64,000 bases of DNA. Origin: Diploscapter coronatus. Taxonomy: Eukaryota > Nematoda > Chromadorea > Rhabditida > Rhabditidae. Position numbers and translations under genes: made by a program. Numbering within the stretch: the first letter of the stretch is position 1; the number at the start of each line of letters is the position of its first letter. Of this stretch, positions 1-14,100 are shown piece after piece. The stretch lies in assembly GCA_964036155.1 (NCBI GenBank), contig OZ038423.1, positions 58,605,249 to 58,669,248 on the forward strand, given 5' to 3'. The notes beneath the pieces were generated by a model. The model saw nothing but the letters and a program-made list of their open reading frames with translations, was not told where the DNA came from and did no database searches.

Positions 1-3000
1 TCCCAGTCCTTTATCCAGGATCTTTATCCTGCTTCTCTCTGTATCATTTATCTTGCGCCCCGCTTAATTCCTCTCAGTACATTCGACTGCAGAATTGTCA
101 CAATATTTTGTGCCGGCCCCAAACAGCTGACAACAGGCAACGAGGCAGAATGCTAGAGAAGTACAGAAATCCACAACTCAAATCCAAAATACGAATTTTG
201 AAAGCAAGCAGTGGTTTGCGTTAGAATAAGAAGTCAACATAGTCTTCGGCATAAAGCAATTTGATAGGCTGCATAATCGTGAAAAAATTCAGTGGAAGTG
301 CACTTTTTAATTGAAATAGTTGCTGAAGTGGTATTTTTAAAAATTGCAAATTTTAATTCAGCCTGCAGGATAGGAGTGAACGTTATGATGATTGATAGAT
401 GGAAATAGATATATGAAGAAATACCGTAAAGTTATTACATTCAGTGCATGACATAGTCTAAGCGAGTCAAGAATTCAAATAGAGACTTGCCTAGCCTAAA
501 CGAATTTTAAACTTCGATCAGACCGAAATATTGTGCGATCTCAAGCAAATTTCCGAATGTGAAAAGGGGGAAGGTCAAACTTTGTAAGGTGCAAAATTGG
601 GCTGTGGGATAAATGAAATGTGTCTAAATGTCCGAAATGTCGCAAAGTAGACTGTTAAAGGGGGACGGAAAAGGGGGTCGTGCAACATAGAAAGACGCGA
701 TTCCGAGTCGTAAAATTGAAGAACCGACAGATCAATGCATTACTCGAAGAGAGTGGAGAGAAGCAGAAAGTGCAGATAGTCTGGATGCAAAAGGGCATTT
801 GATAGAGATGAAAAGGTGCAGAGTAATTGATAGAGAGAGAGAGAGAAAAAGAGAAAAAGATACAGAAAAGTGAGAGATGGAGAAAATTTAAGAGAGGAAA
901 AGATACAGAAGTAGCTCTGGCCGTCGTGAACCATAAATCAGCTCGTGGTGCCGTGCCGAAAGGAAGAAGGCTAGAGAGAGAAGAGGAAGAGATGCAGATA
1001 TGCAGACAGGCATACGCAAATGATGCAAATGAGACAAACATACAATATAGCAAACACAAATATTTACAAAATCCATCAAAATTATGGAAGGAAGATCCAC
1101 AAGTTTTTTCAAGTTCAAGAATATCAAGAGTAGACAAATTTTTCAAAATCTTAAAAAACAAAAAAACGATAAAGTGGAGATTATTTAAAAGTGAATTAGT
1201 TTTGTTATTATAAGAATACAAAAATAAATCCGACCTGAATATCTATTGTGTGACCCGGCAGATTTGTGTTGCACAACATTGGGATTTGGGGACACTTTTG
1301 ATGTTCTGGCGAAAAAGAACCGCGGTGGGCAAAAGCGCCAACAGATACATCATAACGGACTAGGGCTCGGACAGAGTGGGGAGGGGGTGAGGATGAGAAT
1401 AAATGCGAGGATACCGACCTGGCAACTGCTGCTAACTAGATAGATAAAGATCCGAGCAAATCAGTTACTGTGATAGCCTGAATAAGTCGCTTCAATGGTT
1501 TCGCATCGTTGCACATGAAAGTGTTAAGGGAAGATAATCTTTTTCCTAACAAATTCTGTACTACTTCGCATGCAACGACGCTACGATACGACTATTTTTC
1601 CAAATTGCCGCTATTGTAAAATATACCAAAATATCGATTAAAAAAAATTATCCTAACAGAAAAAGCCCGCATATAGAATTTTAGTAGAAAATAAAAGTTT
1701 TAATTTTTACAGAACTGGATTATTGATAGATAGCATGAACGACGAGTTTCTGAAAAATAACAATCTACCATTTTAGTGTCCCAGGTACGATAGAAGAGTT
1801 TATCAGTAAGATAATCGTACCTTTACCTAGGAGAAGATAAAATAAACATAAAGAAGTTTGACTCCATTCGCAGTATGTTATCTGATGCAAAGTAAGGAGG
1901 AAAATAGTAAGGGATCTAGAGAGATTTAGAGTGCAAAATGAATGATAGTGGATAATTAGATATTTGGCGAAGATCAAAGACAGAAATTAGAATAATTGTT
2001 ATTTGAGGAGGGGAGGCGTGAGAATTACTATCGCCTTTGGCAAAAAGTACTTTCTAATAAAAACTATTTGAAAACTACTTATCATAAACAATCCAAATAT
2101 GAAAAATTTATTCAGCAAATTTATAAAATCGGAACTTTTAATAAAATGACTCAAAATTTAAGTCATGGATTTTGATTTTCTTCAGGTGCCTGTAAGCAAC
2201 GATTTTGACACCAAAAATTGGTAGGGTGTGAAACCAAGACTTTCGGATTTCGTCTGAATCTCTTTGGTCTCTCGATTTGGTGCGATGTTTCGTCTGTTCG
2301 AGTAAGTGAACTCACCACGAAAGATGGATTGTAGGCACTCTCTGTGCCTTGCCTTGCAGTTCATTCATTCATTTCTCTGCATCTTTCGACTCTCTCCATA
2401 CGTTCCGTATGTTGCACATCTCTCTATCGACTACGATCATCATTCATTTTTCGCAATTCATGCGTCGACTTCCACGGAGTATCGAATTTTTACTCTACCG
2501 ACATTTATTAAAACGTCGCTTTAGTTACAAATTTTTAAAATTAGCATCTTCAGTAAAGATTACCTATTTCTATCCTGACAATTCAATCTTGAAAAATTCC
2601 TCATAATTTATCATTGGCATATGCTATTTTCTTCTGACATTTATATTTTCAAGAAGGAAAAAATTCGTGCAGGTGAATATTATGGATGAAGCTCGATTTA
2701 GTCCGCATCCGAAAAGGGCATTCCAGCTTTTCCTGCATTAATCTTCGCATTTTTCGTACCTTTTATTTCCTAGTTTGTTTCTTTTACATCTCCCCAATTT
2801 TCAGACTATTCTCACGCTTCCCGATCTTTTTCCCATGCTCTATCGCAGTCATAAGTCATGTTCCGCTGCTTTATCCCTTGAGGCATCGTTTCTGCTTGTT
2901 TTCTCTCTCTATACCCTTCTCTCTATCTCTCGATAGATTGCAGTTCCCCTTTCAAATGCGACATCATTATCGCCTGAATTAATTATGAGCTTGTGAGAAT

Positions 3001-4536
3001 CTCTTTACAATTTAGCTTTTCATTGAATAGCACGCCCATTTTCGACTATTTTGCGTGGTCCGATCAATTTTCATAGTTCTAAGTTACAACAGCAAAAACT
3101 ACTGTACTTAAGGAATTTTTATAGAAATTATGAGGCAAATGCCTTTATTTTGATTCTTTATTATCATCGTATCGATTGATTATTTCTCAAGGGCGTTGTT
3201 TGATAAGAACACTCTTCCATTACTGTAGTCAAGGGAATTATTCTCTTCAAAATTCATATCTTCTAATCACGAATAACTTATGATTTTCTGTTTCCTGTAA
3301 GATTGTTAAGCAAGCTCCTATTAAATAATCAAATTTGCTCAAAAAACTAAAAATAAAATCACGATCACTTCTATTTTAGTTTCTTGTAGCATTTTTGAGC
3401 AGGCTTCCATGAAAAGTTCAAATTTCCCAAAACTTCTTTAAATATAAAAATTGGAAAATTTTTATGATCCAAGTTTTCCTACCCGCGCAATGACCCTTTG
3501 CGTCACCGTTCTGGTTGTCCTTCATCTACTCGCTCAACTCTACCCTCCCAGTCAGTCAAATTCGACTCTGTCAGACTTCTGTCTACAGTTGCTCCCCGTC
3601 CCTGCCCTACAGTTGTCCTCACAATATGATTTACAGCCCTCTGTCCTCCTCTGCGTCTTCTCCCAAATAATCGACACTTAACCTATTCTCCATATTGCCA
3701 TTCATCATTATCAATTTGTCCGATGGTCTTTATCCTTCTACTTCGCCTGATTACTAATCATATCGACTAATTTATCGATTTTTTTTAAATCTTGGATGAG
3801 AGTGGAACGCCCTTCATGAAGATTTTTATTTCCTATGGAATTTGATCGGTAATTCATCTTGGATAGAAAGCGGAAGCAAGTTTCGAAGCCTTTCATTCCT
3901 TTCCTACATCGAGGAAATCCTAAGGAGCGAGATTTTAGTGACTTTATTTTGATATCTCAAAATTTTCAATTCAGCAAATCTTTTTTTTTTTTTTAAATCT
4001 TAATCGTATGAGCTCATTATGAGCACCTGAATTCTCAAAAAAATGATGCATACTCGACTAATAATACTACACCTACGATCAGCTTATTTATTTGCGAATT
4101 TCTATAATGTTTACTTTTAGTCGTTTTCAAGAGCAATTATATCAATATCATTCACGCCAAGCCCGATCCTCACTCATCCTGATAATCCCACTATCAATCT
4201 CTTTGCGGCGTGGCAATATTTTGTATCATCGGCACCTCATAAATACCTTTAATTAGGCAATAAATTAGCCGGGTTTATCCTTCACTCTTCGTCTACCATG
4301 TCTGCTATTCTCCGATTTGCTGGCCCCGCCCCTTGAGTGTGTCTTCTTGCAGATTCTCGTCGGCTGACTCGCCTACCCCCGGTCTCTCTTTCCTCCTTCC
4401 AATTGCCCGCTGCTCTCGAGGGTGTGATTTATTAGCCGTCTTGTGCTCAGCCGACACTTCACCAATTCCTGCACCCCGTGCACTCACAATTGCGCCCACC
4501 GACGCCAAGTTGCTGCACCAATTGCGCCAATCGGAC
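1..4536. other. Upstream intergenic DNA, no gene seen
   Basis: No convincing exon chain was found on either strand. The part around 820-1000 is purine-rich with a short GA run near 828-848. The part from about 2300 to 3000 is pyrimidine-rich, and both give spurious open frames. A degenerate inverted repeat lies at 1478-1612 (listed separately). The last 200 bases, after a tcttcttgcag site ending at 4351, stay open in frame with the Hox start and are probably 5' untranslated sequence. Confidence 0.5.
1478..1612. repeat. MITE-like inverted repeat, family B copy 1
   Basis: The two ends are imperfect reverse complements. The left part carries tcgcatcgttgcacatgaaa and the right part gcatgcaacgacgctacgat followed by tttttccaaattg. 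The same core, GCATCGTTGCATGCGAAATAG with a flanking CAATTTGG, recurs near 30997-31115 and 38077-38203. This suggests a non-autonomous element family. Boundaries are approximate and no target-site duplication was established. Confidence 0.5.
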
Positions 4537-7500
4537 ATGACCACTTGCCGATTGGAGCCGGTCGACACGACCCCGTTCGCCCAAGCGTACTACCAACCAC
4601 CGGAATGGCATCCGCAGTGTTACTCGCCGTATGCGCCAACCAGGTAAAATACCAAATTTGTGCTTCATTTTGTAGGACGTCACTCATGAAAAGTAATTCT
4701 AAGCGCTGAATTTTATCCGAAAGAAAAGCTGGTGGTGGGTTAAGCAGTACTGAGGAACTCGTACGGGGCGCTGCCAATTTCCACCGATTTCATTCATATC
4801 ATCCTAATTCGTTTGATCATGAAGAGTGATCCGTCAACATTGCACCAAAACGCGCGACATGACGAGATAAAATGTGTGTGGCGAACGAGATAATTCATCA
4901 CATTCATCATCGCCTCTGTAAACACACAGTGAAATGAATTGTTGAATGTGTTGGCTGGCTGGGTGGGGGGAAGAAAATGACGAAGTGGTTGGTTGAAAGC
5001 ATATGAAGGGCGAATGGGGGAAGAGTTGCTGCCGACGGAGAGAAGGTCGATCCATCACCTGAAGGAGGGAAGGGCTATCAAGCAAGCAGCTGAAGCAAAA
5101 GCATCACTAGATCGGTCTGTGTCCACTTCAAGCGCGTCTGCGAACGAACCAGCATCGGCTTATTAGCCTACTTTTGATCCTCATTCATTTAGTTTCTTTG
5201 TTCTCGGCACTAAAAAGATTTCTTCTTCTGCAGTGAGCAGAAACCTTCTCAGCATCAGCTCATTAGTCTAGTTGATTTTTTAACTGAAGTTTCCTGGTAG
5301 TTCATGGATAAGATTATCCTGTCTGATGAACAACAAAACCTATCAAATTTATAAATAGGACTCTGAAGACCAACTCAAATTCACTAAAGAGTTCAGCTTT
5401 AGAGTTTTCTAATCTATGAAATTAAAGTTGAATTAGTTTATCGATGAAGATCAGCAGCTTTTGTCCATCGAAATCATATTTTTTTTCGAGATATCAACTA
5501 ATGGACGAATTTGCAGAGATGTCCAAGTCAATGGCATGCCCATATCTGTGCCAGTCACATCGGGTTATTCGCCCCTCGCCGCTCCTCCCTCTACTTCTGA
5601 TATCTGGGCTACTGGACCAACCACGACTCCAGCCACATTCGTCGGACCGGTAGTCTCAATCCAACCTACACCAGCGCCAAACACCTACAAATGGATGCAT
5701 ACGCGACGAGCTTACAGACCTACAGGTATTAATTTAGCTTTTTTTTTAATTTGAAAAGTGTAATATTGTAAAGTAGAGCGTGATCGATATACATTTTCTT
5801 TAATTTGATGCTACCAAAGTGTTATTCCTCAGGCCTTATCTTCTATGTGAAGTTTGACTACGGTAGAGGTGCGAAACACGCAATGCTATTCTAGCAAATT
5901 ACACCCTGCAATTATAATGAATCCTCGTGTAATCCAATTATCGGTGATTCATCTGCCTGTGTGTTTATCCCAATAATCTGCTTGAGATCTACTTCTCGTA
6001 TCGATTCATCTCTTCCCTATCTCTTGTCTCACCGTCAACCGAGCGGCCCAAACAGATCCATCATTTCTTATCACCTCTGGGGACCTTGCTTCTTTCTTTC
6101 TTTCTCATTGTCTCTCGCCCTTTCCTCCATTACTCCAGCTTATCTCGTTTCAACTTAAAGCTTGAGATTTCAACTTCAATGTTACATCTTGTAAAATTGC
6201 GACTACTTCAAAGTCAATTTTTCTCCATGTGTATCGAATTTCGTGTGATTTAAACAAATTTTTCTTTCTGATTTTAGGAACTTTCTTATGAAAATTTTAG
6301 ATTAGATCTCGGTTTTATGGGTTTTCTTTCACTTTTTTCTCTTAGTCGTCCTTTCATGCGGTCTAGGCGCTTTTTATGCTAGCCGCTAATTATGCTGCTG
6401 CGAATAGCTCTTAATTGCCCGTCGTCCCTCACGTACCGTATTCAAATGACATTTGGGGTAGAGAGAAGGGTTAGAGAAAGGCAGATTCAGACACCCAAAC
6501 ACTGCGAGTGAATTGTCAATCATTCCACTATTCCTCTCTCCTACTTTCCGAGTTGCGAAATAGCGTATAAAATCGAGAGACGGAGCGCAGAGAAAGTTGG
6601 CGTCGCACGTGAGAGAAACCTGCATTATCGACGAGAAATGACATACGGTAGATGCATCTTATCGATTTTCGATACACTAAATCACAAGAGTAGAGAAATG
6701 GAAGCTAGAATATTCTAATTTTAGAAACAGCTTCTAAATTTGGTTTCTTGCTTATTTTTAAGTCACAGCTACCGTAGTCGCCAAATTGCGAGTAGAGGGG
6801 ATTTGCATTGGATCTGTTCGACATTTGCACGTCAAAACGCAACCAACCAGAAATTGCTCTTCTATTCCTTGAGAACCGAAAATAAAGAGGGAATGATCAG
6901 CCACGAAAAACAAAAAATTCTTTAAAATAACTTTTACTTAGAGATTAAAATATAAAAAATTTTAGTTCGAAAGCCGAAGGTCGCTCCTGAAGTCAAGGTA
7001 CCACAAACAGTCGAAAATGCCCCGATCACCAATAGCTCCTCGACATCACCGATCGAACCGAATCGGACGAACTTCAGCACGCACCAGCTAACAGAACTCG
7101 AGAAGGAATTCCACACCTCCAAATATGTGAACAGGACCAGGAGAAACGAAATTGCACAAGCGCTCAACCTACATGAAGCTCAAGTGAAGGTATGACCAAG
7201 TGGGCAACTGGATAATTCGTTACCTACGAAATAGTATAGTAAAAGATCTCTTCCTACCTTGCCCTATACCTTTAACTATGGGTAACGAAGTAACGAATTA
7301 TCCAAATGACAGAATGCCAAATTAGCATTTGAATTGCGCATACGAAATGTATCACCATTTTTTCCCGACTCCTCTAGCTTGGTACATAATCGATAATCAT
7401 GCAGGAAGTTATTTTTGTATGATACACAATGGATTTTTTCCTAGGAAACTTTGTAGTTTAATACTTGCGTCTAAACCTTCAAAATCAAACATTTTAGATT

Positions 7501-7653
7501 TGGTACCAAAATCGTCGGATGAAGGAGAAGAAGCGAGAAAAGGAGCGTGCTTTCCGAGCCAAAACCGCTTGGGACGGCTCGCCTCAAGCCTACGAGGAGC
7601 AGAAAGTGTTTGATCTGATCAAAGTCGACGGGAAGATCAGTCAAATTTTATGA
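4537..7653 (+). CDS. ceh-13: Labial/Hox1-class homeobox transcription factor
   Basis: Four exons, 4537-4643, 5517-5725, 6966-7189 and 7498-7653, join in phase to give 231 residues. Exon 2 ends with the PBC/Exd-binding hexapeptide context TYKWMHTRR, diagnostic of the labial group. The homeodomain spans exons 3-4: RTNF at positions 5-8, LTELEKEFH at 13-21, then IWYQNRRMK at 47-55. Q50 and N51 are the usual DNA-contact residues. Position 49 is Tyr where Hox proteins nearly always have Phe. An intron splits the homeodomain between residues 46 and 47, close to the intron in fly labial. The start is the first ATG in the open frame; an acceptor-like tcttcttgcag ends at 4351 upstream. Expected role: DNA binding with an Extradenticle/CEH-20 type cofactor in anterior patterning. 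Intron 3 carries an inverted-repeat element. The class is clear; one-to-one orthology to C. elegans ceh-13 is inferred. Confidence 0.9.
7205..7307. repeat. Short inverted-repeat element in Hox intron 3, family A
   Basis: The left end reads gcaactggataattcgttac and the right end gtaacgaagtaacgaattat, near-exact reverse complements about 60 bases apart. The same ends occur in a longer element at 37443-37841. It is therefore probably a miniature transposon rather than a one-off hairpin. Confidence 0.6.
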
Positions 7654-10600
7654 GTTTCTCTAAAGTTATGAAATTTTTATCTGCCTTACTCTCATGCAAT
7701 TAATCGATAGCAGAGTGTCCATAATTTTGTATGAATTATCGACGATTTCAACTAGTTACGGACAAAATGATTATTTTCTTGAAATCACCGAGATTCAATC
7801 AGTTCTGATAACAGAATTGCTCATATCCCCAGCGGGTTTCTCTATCTCAAAGGAATTCCTTTTGCCAAACTCTTCTTTTTATCTCTGATTTTGCATTTCC
7901 TCAAACTACGCACAATTTCTTATCAATTTCGCGTTGATCGAAGTCCTGTCAGTTACTCAAAAAGGTGCATCATTTCGAAAGTCAAAGATGGTGAGTTTTT
8001 AGGTTGAATTACCGAAATTCCTCGTTTTTTACGGTCGTCAAACCGGACTCGTCTAATTTCGAGTGACAGGCCTATAGATATGGCGCGAAAGTCATCTCAC
8101 CAAAAATGCAAAAACGCTTCCTCTCATTTCTCCCGTTTACTTTACTTCTACTTCTTACTTACAGTAACCAAACATTCGACTTGTTCAAATTCTCACACCT
8201 TTCCTTCTTCACCAACACACAAAAAGCGTGTCCTACCATTCTCTCTCGTCCGCCACACGCCTTCTGAAAATATTTCATGTTGAAACGCAGAAATCACAAG
8301 GTCACATCGAATTTCACACCTAAGTTTGACAAGAAGATGCGTGGAATTTCATATCAAAATATTGAATGATCATCGCTACTTGGAATTTCACGCATTCAAA
8401 ACTATTTATTTTCCCTGAATTTTATAGCTGTAATTTTAGCTTTAGATGATTGTAGAGTTGCATGAAAGCGCTGAATATTTTCAAAAAATGTCTACATAAC
8501 TATTCAGCGCAATCATTATTTGCAGTTTACAAATTGAAATGAAATTTTATCTTCAGTATGTGTTTATAAGTTATGCATGTTTTCGTACTAATTATTTTCT
8601 ATATGAAAACAAATTTACCGAATTTTGCGATAATATTGCTAAAGAGATGTGCAGCTGCATGTGTAAGGCAGGATAAAGGACTTGTCAAAATCCAAAGAGA
8701 AGAAGAGACACAAAGAAAGGCATCTAACTGACAGGAGTGAGGGGATCATGGACATGCCTGGGATAAAGAGGAGCCGACAAAGAGGGCATAAAGCAGAAAC
8801 AGAAATACTGGTAACCCCAAATAATATCTCAGACAGTATTCTAGAACTGTTCTTTGCCATTAGGTCAGAAACATCTTTTGTTCTCCAATTTTTGCACACT
8901 ATTTCTAAAGGTAAAAGAGAAATAGCATAAAGACAATGAGAAGGAAGGGGTTTTCTAACGTTAGAGATATGGATAAAGGGTCAATCTTCTATAGAGAAAG
9001 TTTGGGGTGCTCGACTGTGTAAACATGCCCAGGTTACCTAATCGACAGAGTGTAATCAAACATAGGCAATAGCCGCTTAGTGAAGAAGATAAAAAGGATC
9101 GACTTTACGGATTACGGTAATCGAGTTTGCACAGAGCTGCATTACAATACGGTCATTATGATGGATTGTTGTCAGAAAGTAAAGCAAAGAAACTGATACA
9201 AAGTAAATAAAAATTTTTCGATATTTTGAAAAAAAATTTGTCGGCACATTTCAAAGCCAACAAATACCAAAGCATTTCCAGAAGCACAGATGCGATTATC
9301 CGGGTATTGCCCCTGAATAAGATCCGTGACACTTCGGGGCATAACCGGGTGCTCATCAAGATAAATCGCTAAATGAAGAAAATCTCGAAAAAAAAATCAT
9401 AACAAAATTTCTGGGTACAACTAAAATTCCTGTTATGTGTTGTTATTCTTTTTATATTCATCTGGAGTGGGATCCAAATAGACCTACAACGTTGTAAATC
9501 GTAAAATTTACGAGTTTAGTAAATTAAATTACTAACTCATTTATGAACTCGTAAGGGCGATTTACGAGGTCGTGAATCGAATTACGAGTTCGTAATTGTC
9601 ATTTGGGTCTCAGCCCTGAATTTTTGCAGATTTTTAACATAATTTTTGTACTCAGCTGGTAACAATAGATAAGTGGATTATGGCGATGATAAGTAGATAT
9701 TGATATCTCTTGTTGAAGAAAGAAAGGGCAAGAAGAAATGGGTAGCCCCCTCTCCTCCTAAAATATGCGCCGGCGGGTGCCTTTGAAGTGTTGAGAGTAA
9801 CAACTCGTTGACTGACGGTATCTTTGCATCTTAACGACTCTCTCAGATCCCGGCACTATTTCCCCTCCCTTATCTCTTGCTGTAATGCGCCAACTCTGGG
9901 TATAATGAGATTAAGACAAGAGAGGCTAAGAAGATTTCTCACTTCGCCACTCTTTAACCCGCAATATAATCCAATAAAAGAGATTATTATTATAGGGTCT
10001 AGCGGTCAGAAACGACGGACAGCATAAATAAAGAAGGTGGCCAATATTCGTGGAAGTAATTAGAATTGTAGTCCACAAGCATAATTCTCCAAATTCTACG
10101 TTGAGATTTGATTGTCTTCGATCAGAAATCTTATGACAAAACGTGTATGCTAATGTTGGTATCTAGAAACTTATTGAATTGTCGAATGGGTTCACATGCT
10201 TTGCTTGATTTATAAACAAACAATTCTATGAAAGGCATTTTTTATTGGTTGAATTGCAAGGAAGCTCTCGGATGGTGCGTTTCGAGAGCGCATTCATTAA
10301 GATCGTCCACAAGGGAACCTTTTTAGGATCCCGTGGAATTTCGGAACGAGAGTAGGCTCATTTTAAAGAGCATAAAATTCTGAGTCGATTCATGTAACTT
10401 TCTCAACAAAAATGAATATCCACAGCAGATGGCTAGTTTACAAAACCGATTTCTTTGTATAGAAAAATGCACGTTTGTTAATTTCTCCAATATCCTTTAT
10501 ATTACAGAGCTTGTTAGAAAGTAGGGACTTTTTGTCATTTCTCATTTTACATTTCCTCAGTCATTTTAGTTAGATTGAGATCAATCTAATCAGACTGTTA

Positions 10601-11197
10601 GATTAGGGCGAGAAATAATGAGGGGTTGTCGAAGAGATTTCAGACAACTTAGGGTGAGTTCAATCTATGAACTCTGGTTCGAGTCCTAATCTTAAGTGCT
10701 TAATTCTGCTGATTTTGCATTGTTTGGTCGATCCCGACCTCGATCAGCTGACCCTGCGTCTGCAATTCTGCTTCCTCTTTCCCTCTATCCCTCACCTTGC
10801 CGATTTGGGTGTCGGATTTCAGCTTTCACCGAAAATCCCTAACTTTTATCCCCTCTGCTCTCGGTTATCCATTTTTCGATTCGATTTCTGCAAAGTCGAC
10901 GCATTTCGCGTTTGACTCTGTGATTTCGACTTGATTGTTTATCGTTTTGCTAAGCAGACCTCATGAAAAGTCATACGTGTGTTTTGTTTCAAGTTGAAAT
11001 ATCCTTTCAAACGAGTTTTCCCAAAAGAAATTTGGAAACGTCGTCCCATTTTTAGAAGGAAAACGGACGTGACGACATTTCTTAAACCACATCTAATTTC
11101 GGGATGAAGATTTATTGATCGATTAAAATCTTAGGGTTTTGTCTCAAAATAACGACGACGAAGACACAGTTCTTGATGTGAATTTGGTGCCAAAGTC
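7654..11197. other. Intergenic stretch between Hox1 and the FN3/Ig gene
   Basis: No supported exon chain. Lys/Arg-rich open frames at 8682-8930 and similar are low-complexity. A patch of repeated ttacgag/ctcgtaa motifs lies at 9484-9606 (listed separately). An isolated tRNA B-box-like string at 10676-10686 has no tRNA fold around it. Confidence 0.5.
9484..9606. repeat. Palindrome-rich patch of ttacgag/ctcgtaa motifs
   Basis: Within about 120 bases the motif cgtaa/ttacg recurs repeatedly in both orientations, including cgtaaaatttacg, gaactcgtaa, gatttacgag and ttacgagttcgtaa. The outer ends, ccaaataga and tcatttggg, are weakly complementary. It may be a decayed foldback element. Nothing coding is evident. 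Confidence 0.4.
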
Positions 11198-14100
11198 ATG
11201 GCAACGTCTTGGTTGATATTTTTGATATTATTCCTACACAAAAATTGCATTCGCTCTAATGGTAATTCCTAAATTAAAAAAAATTTCATTTGAATGTCAA
11301 TTTAGTTTTAGAAATTTCTACGACTTCTCAAACGATTCCTACCTCTTCTCACGTTTCCGTCAATGCGACTGTAAATGGAAATTTGGATATTCACGTAACG
11401 ATTCAATATGCAAATGCGCAGAGTCCCAACTTGATTACGGTACCCTAATTTAAAAAATAAAATAACTACTTCAAAATAGGGTTATAAACTGTACTTCACG
11501 AATGAAACCACGACATCTACAGATGACTACAAACAATGGCAACAAATCGAAATCCTTACGAGTCAAACAATTTACGAACTTGATTTATTAGGTAAGTTCA
11601 ATTATTTCTTTCATTATTACCAAACTCAGGTGAAAACTGCAACATTCAAGCGAACACGGTATACCGGCTACGAGCCTCCGTATTTCACAATCACATTGAA
11701 ACTCAACTATCTGAAATGTTCCATTTGAATACGAGAAGCGCAAGTAAATTTAGCATGTTTTCACTGATAAATTGATATTTGTTTAGTTCCAAAAGCCCCA
11801 GTAATTCTGTCAGCGAAAGTTCTTCGAAATAGCAGCACAATAATTGCATTTCTGCCTGGAGAAGATGTGGACTTCATTACGGTAATTTAAAATATTGGTT
11901 TTTCAGCAGTCGTGATTTTAGAATTACACCCTTGAATATCGTGATAGTCAAGAATCAGATTGGAAATCGTTGGACTTTGAATCAGATAAAACGAGCAAAT
12001 TGATGTTAGATGGTTTGACGCCTAATCGGACTTACAGTATTAGGTAATTTGCCTTTAAGTTATTTTTTTAGAATGAATTTAGACTCTTCACGACTGGAGG
12101 TACATTACAAGGCGCAAAATCGAACGTCTACGATTTCGATACAAATCATACAATAACTCCACCTACACTTACTTTATCGCCTGATACTGAGCAGCAATTC
12201 GATCCAGGTATTATTGATTGGAGAGAACGTCGATATCCAAAACTTATTACGCTATTCGTCTCGTTTCTCTTCCGCGCGACTCACTATTTCTCTACAAATT
12301 TGAGTTCTAATTATTGCTGCATGAATGTCGACTTTCTCTCCAATCAGCGATAGGAAATTTTTAATTTTCGTTTTCACTTTTCAAAAACTTCAGATCCTCT
12401 GACGCCCTATCACATCCAATGCACTGGTCAACCTAATGGGGGCACTCTAACTTTGCAGTGGCTAGTTAACGGTGACTAAAATGATTAATTTAGCAGTTAT
12501 AATGATTGTTTTAGGCATCCCAGCTAAAGCCAACGATGCATTCTACTCGATTTCATCAGTAGTCCTATCTCAACAAAGTGTTTCGGAGTTCCGTGCCAAA
12601 TCGAGAACCAGATCAGCCATAATAACGTGTATCGCTGCTAACACGGCTGGAGAAGCTAGAGCGAATGCTACAGTGAGAAATAGCTTTTTTTCGGGCTTTT
12701 CTTCTTTTTTTTTTAAAGAATATTTGAACTTTCATGTGACTGTGAAAGGCCCCGGAAGTCCCCCCGCATCAATTACGGTGACAGGAAACGGTACAGCCTA
12801 CATCGTGTCATGGCTACCTCCTGTACATCCAAACGGGAATATCACGGTATTATAGCTTTTGTGCTGGAACAACTTTGAGATGTGTGTTCAGAAGTATGTG
12901 CTCTACTACACCACCAACAAAGATGATCCGCTGTCAGACTGGCAGAAATTCGACTTCAATGGAAATGAGACGAGCGTCAGAATAACTTCCCCGATCGATG
13001 AGAGTTTCTACGCTCGACTTCAAGCAGCCACAGAACTCGGTCCAGGAATTATTTCCGACATCGTTTCTGTCGAAAGAGATGGGAAGCCGATAGCCGTGAT
13101 TCTGACGAAGATTGATAACGATAGTGGAAATGATGCGGAGACTACTCATGTCGTTGAGCCTTCGACGGCTGTAAGTTTCTGAAGCCCGCGACTTGTTTGA
13201 AAAACGAATTTAGACCAAAGTGAAGTGCTCCGTCTTTGGACAACCGAGACCTTCAGTCTCCTTTGCAGTTACAGATCAACAAAATTCAAGTCTTGTTGAG
13301 GCGAGTCAAACTCATATACTTGATTTTTCCTGTAAAAAAGAAAATAAAAGAAATGGAAATTCAGGAAGATGCTTGGATCCGAGCTACGCCAACTTTACAG
13401 GACCGAAATCTTGTCGCGGAATACTCATTTTCGATCATCACGACAAAGACGGTTCATTGTCGAGGCAAAAATTCAGCTGGAGCGAACTATTCGAGCATTT
13501 TGTTCCGAGTGGAAAAACCCGGAGACGCACCAAGAAACCTACGAGTTCTGAGCGTAGATGCTCGAGATACCGTCGTGATTTGGGAGGGTCCTACAAGGTC
13601 GAATTTACCTATTCGGGCAGGCTATTATCCCAAAGATTCAAGGATTGAATAAATTCCAGAAGTACATAGTGCTACTAACAGATGATCGAGAGGAGAGTGA
13701 TGAAAATTGGGACAAATTTGAGTCAAACGCTAAAGAAGTGGGCCTGAATAGGTACAATTTCCTTAAATCTAATTTTAAAAATAAGTTTAAGGTTATCAGT
13801 ACCTACCGACGATTTGAAACCTGCTACAGATTATCACGTAAAAGTGAAGGCAGTCAACGATGCTGGAGAAGGACCGCTGAGTGAAGTTGTAAAATTTACG
13901 ACACCAAATGGGGGTGTGATAGAAATTGCGTCTTTTCATCCCTGAAAATAGTTTTAGGGCCCGAAAACCCGCCTATCAATGTAAGGATAGAAATAAACGA
14001 AGCGAATACCCCGGTTTTAACTTGGACTCCACCAAACAGCACCACGGAAATTGTTGTAAGTAAGAGGAGTTAATGAAAATTTTCCAAAAAGTTTAATTTT

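Noticed and set aside
827..1213. Open frame of 128 codons on the plus strand
   Set aside because: It covers a GA-rich low-complexity tract, has Glu/Lys/Arg composition only, and no splice or homology support.
8682..8930. Lys/Arg-rich open frame
   Set aside because: No ATG at its start, purine-rich composition, and no acceptor or donor that would make it an exon.
10600..10700. Perfect tRNA B-box-like string GGTTCGAGTCC with GATTAGG/CCTAATC flanks
   Set aside because: The T stem cannot form (TCTGG against CCTAA) and the possible acceptor stem would leave no room for it; no anticodon arm. Chance match.
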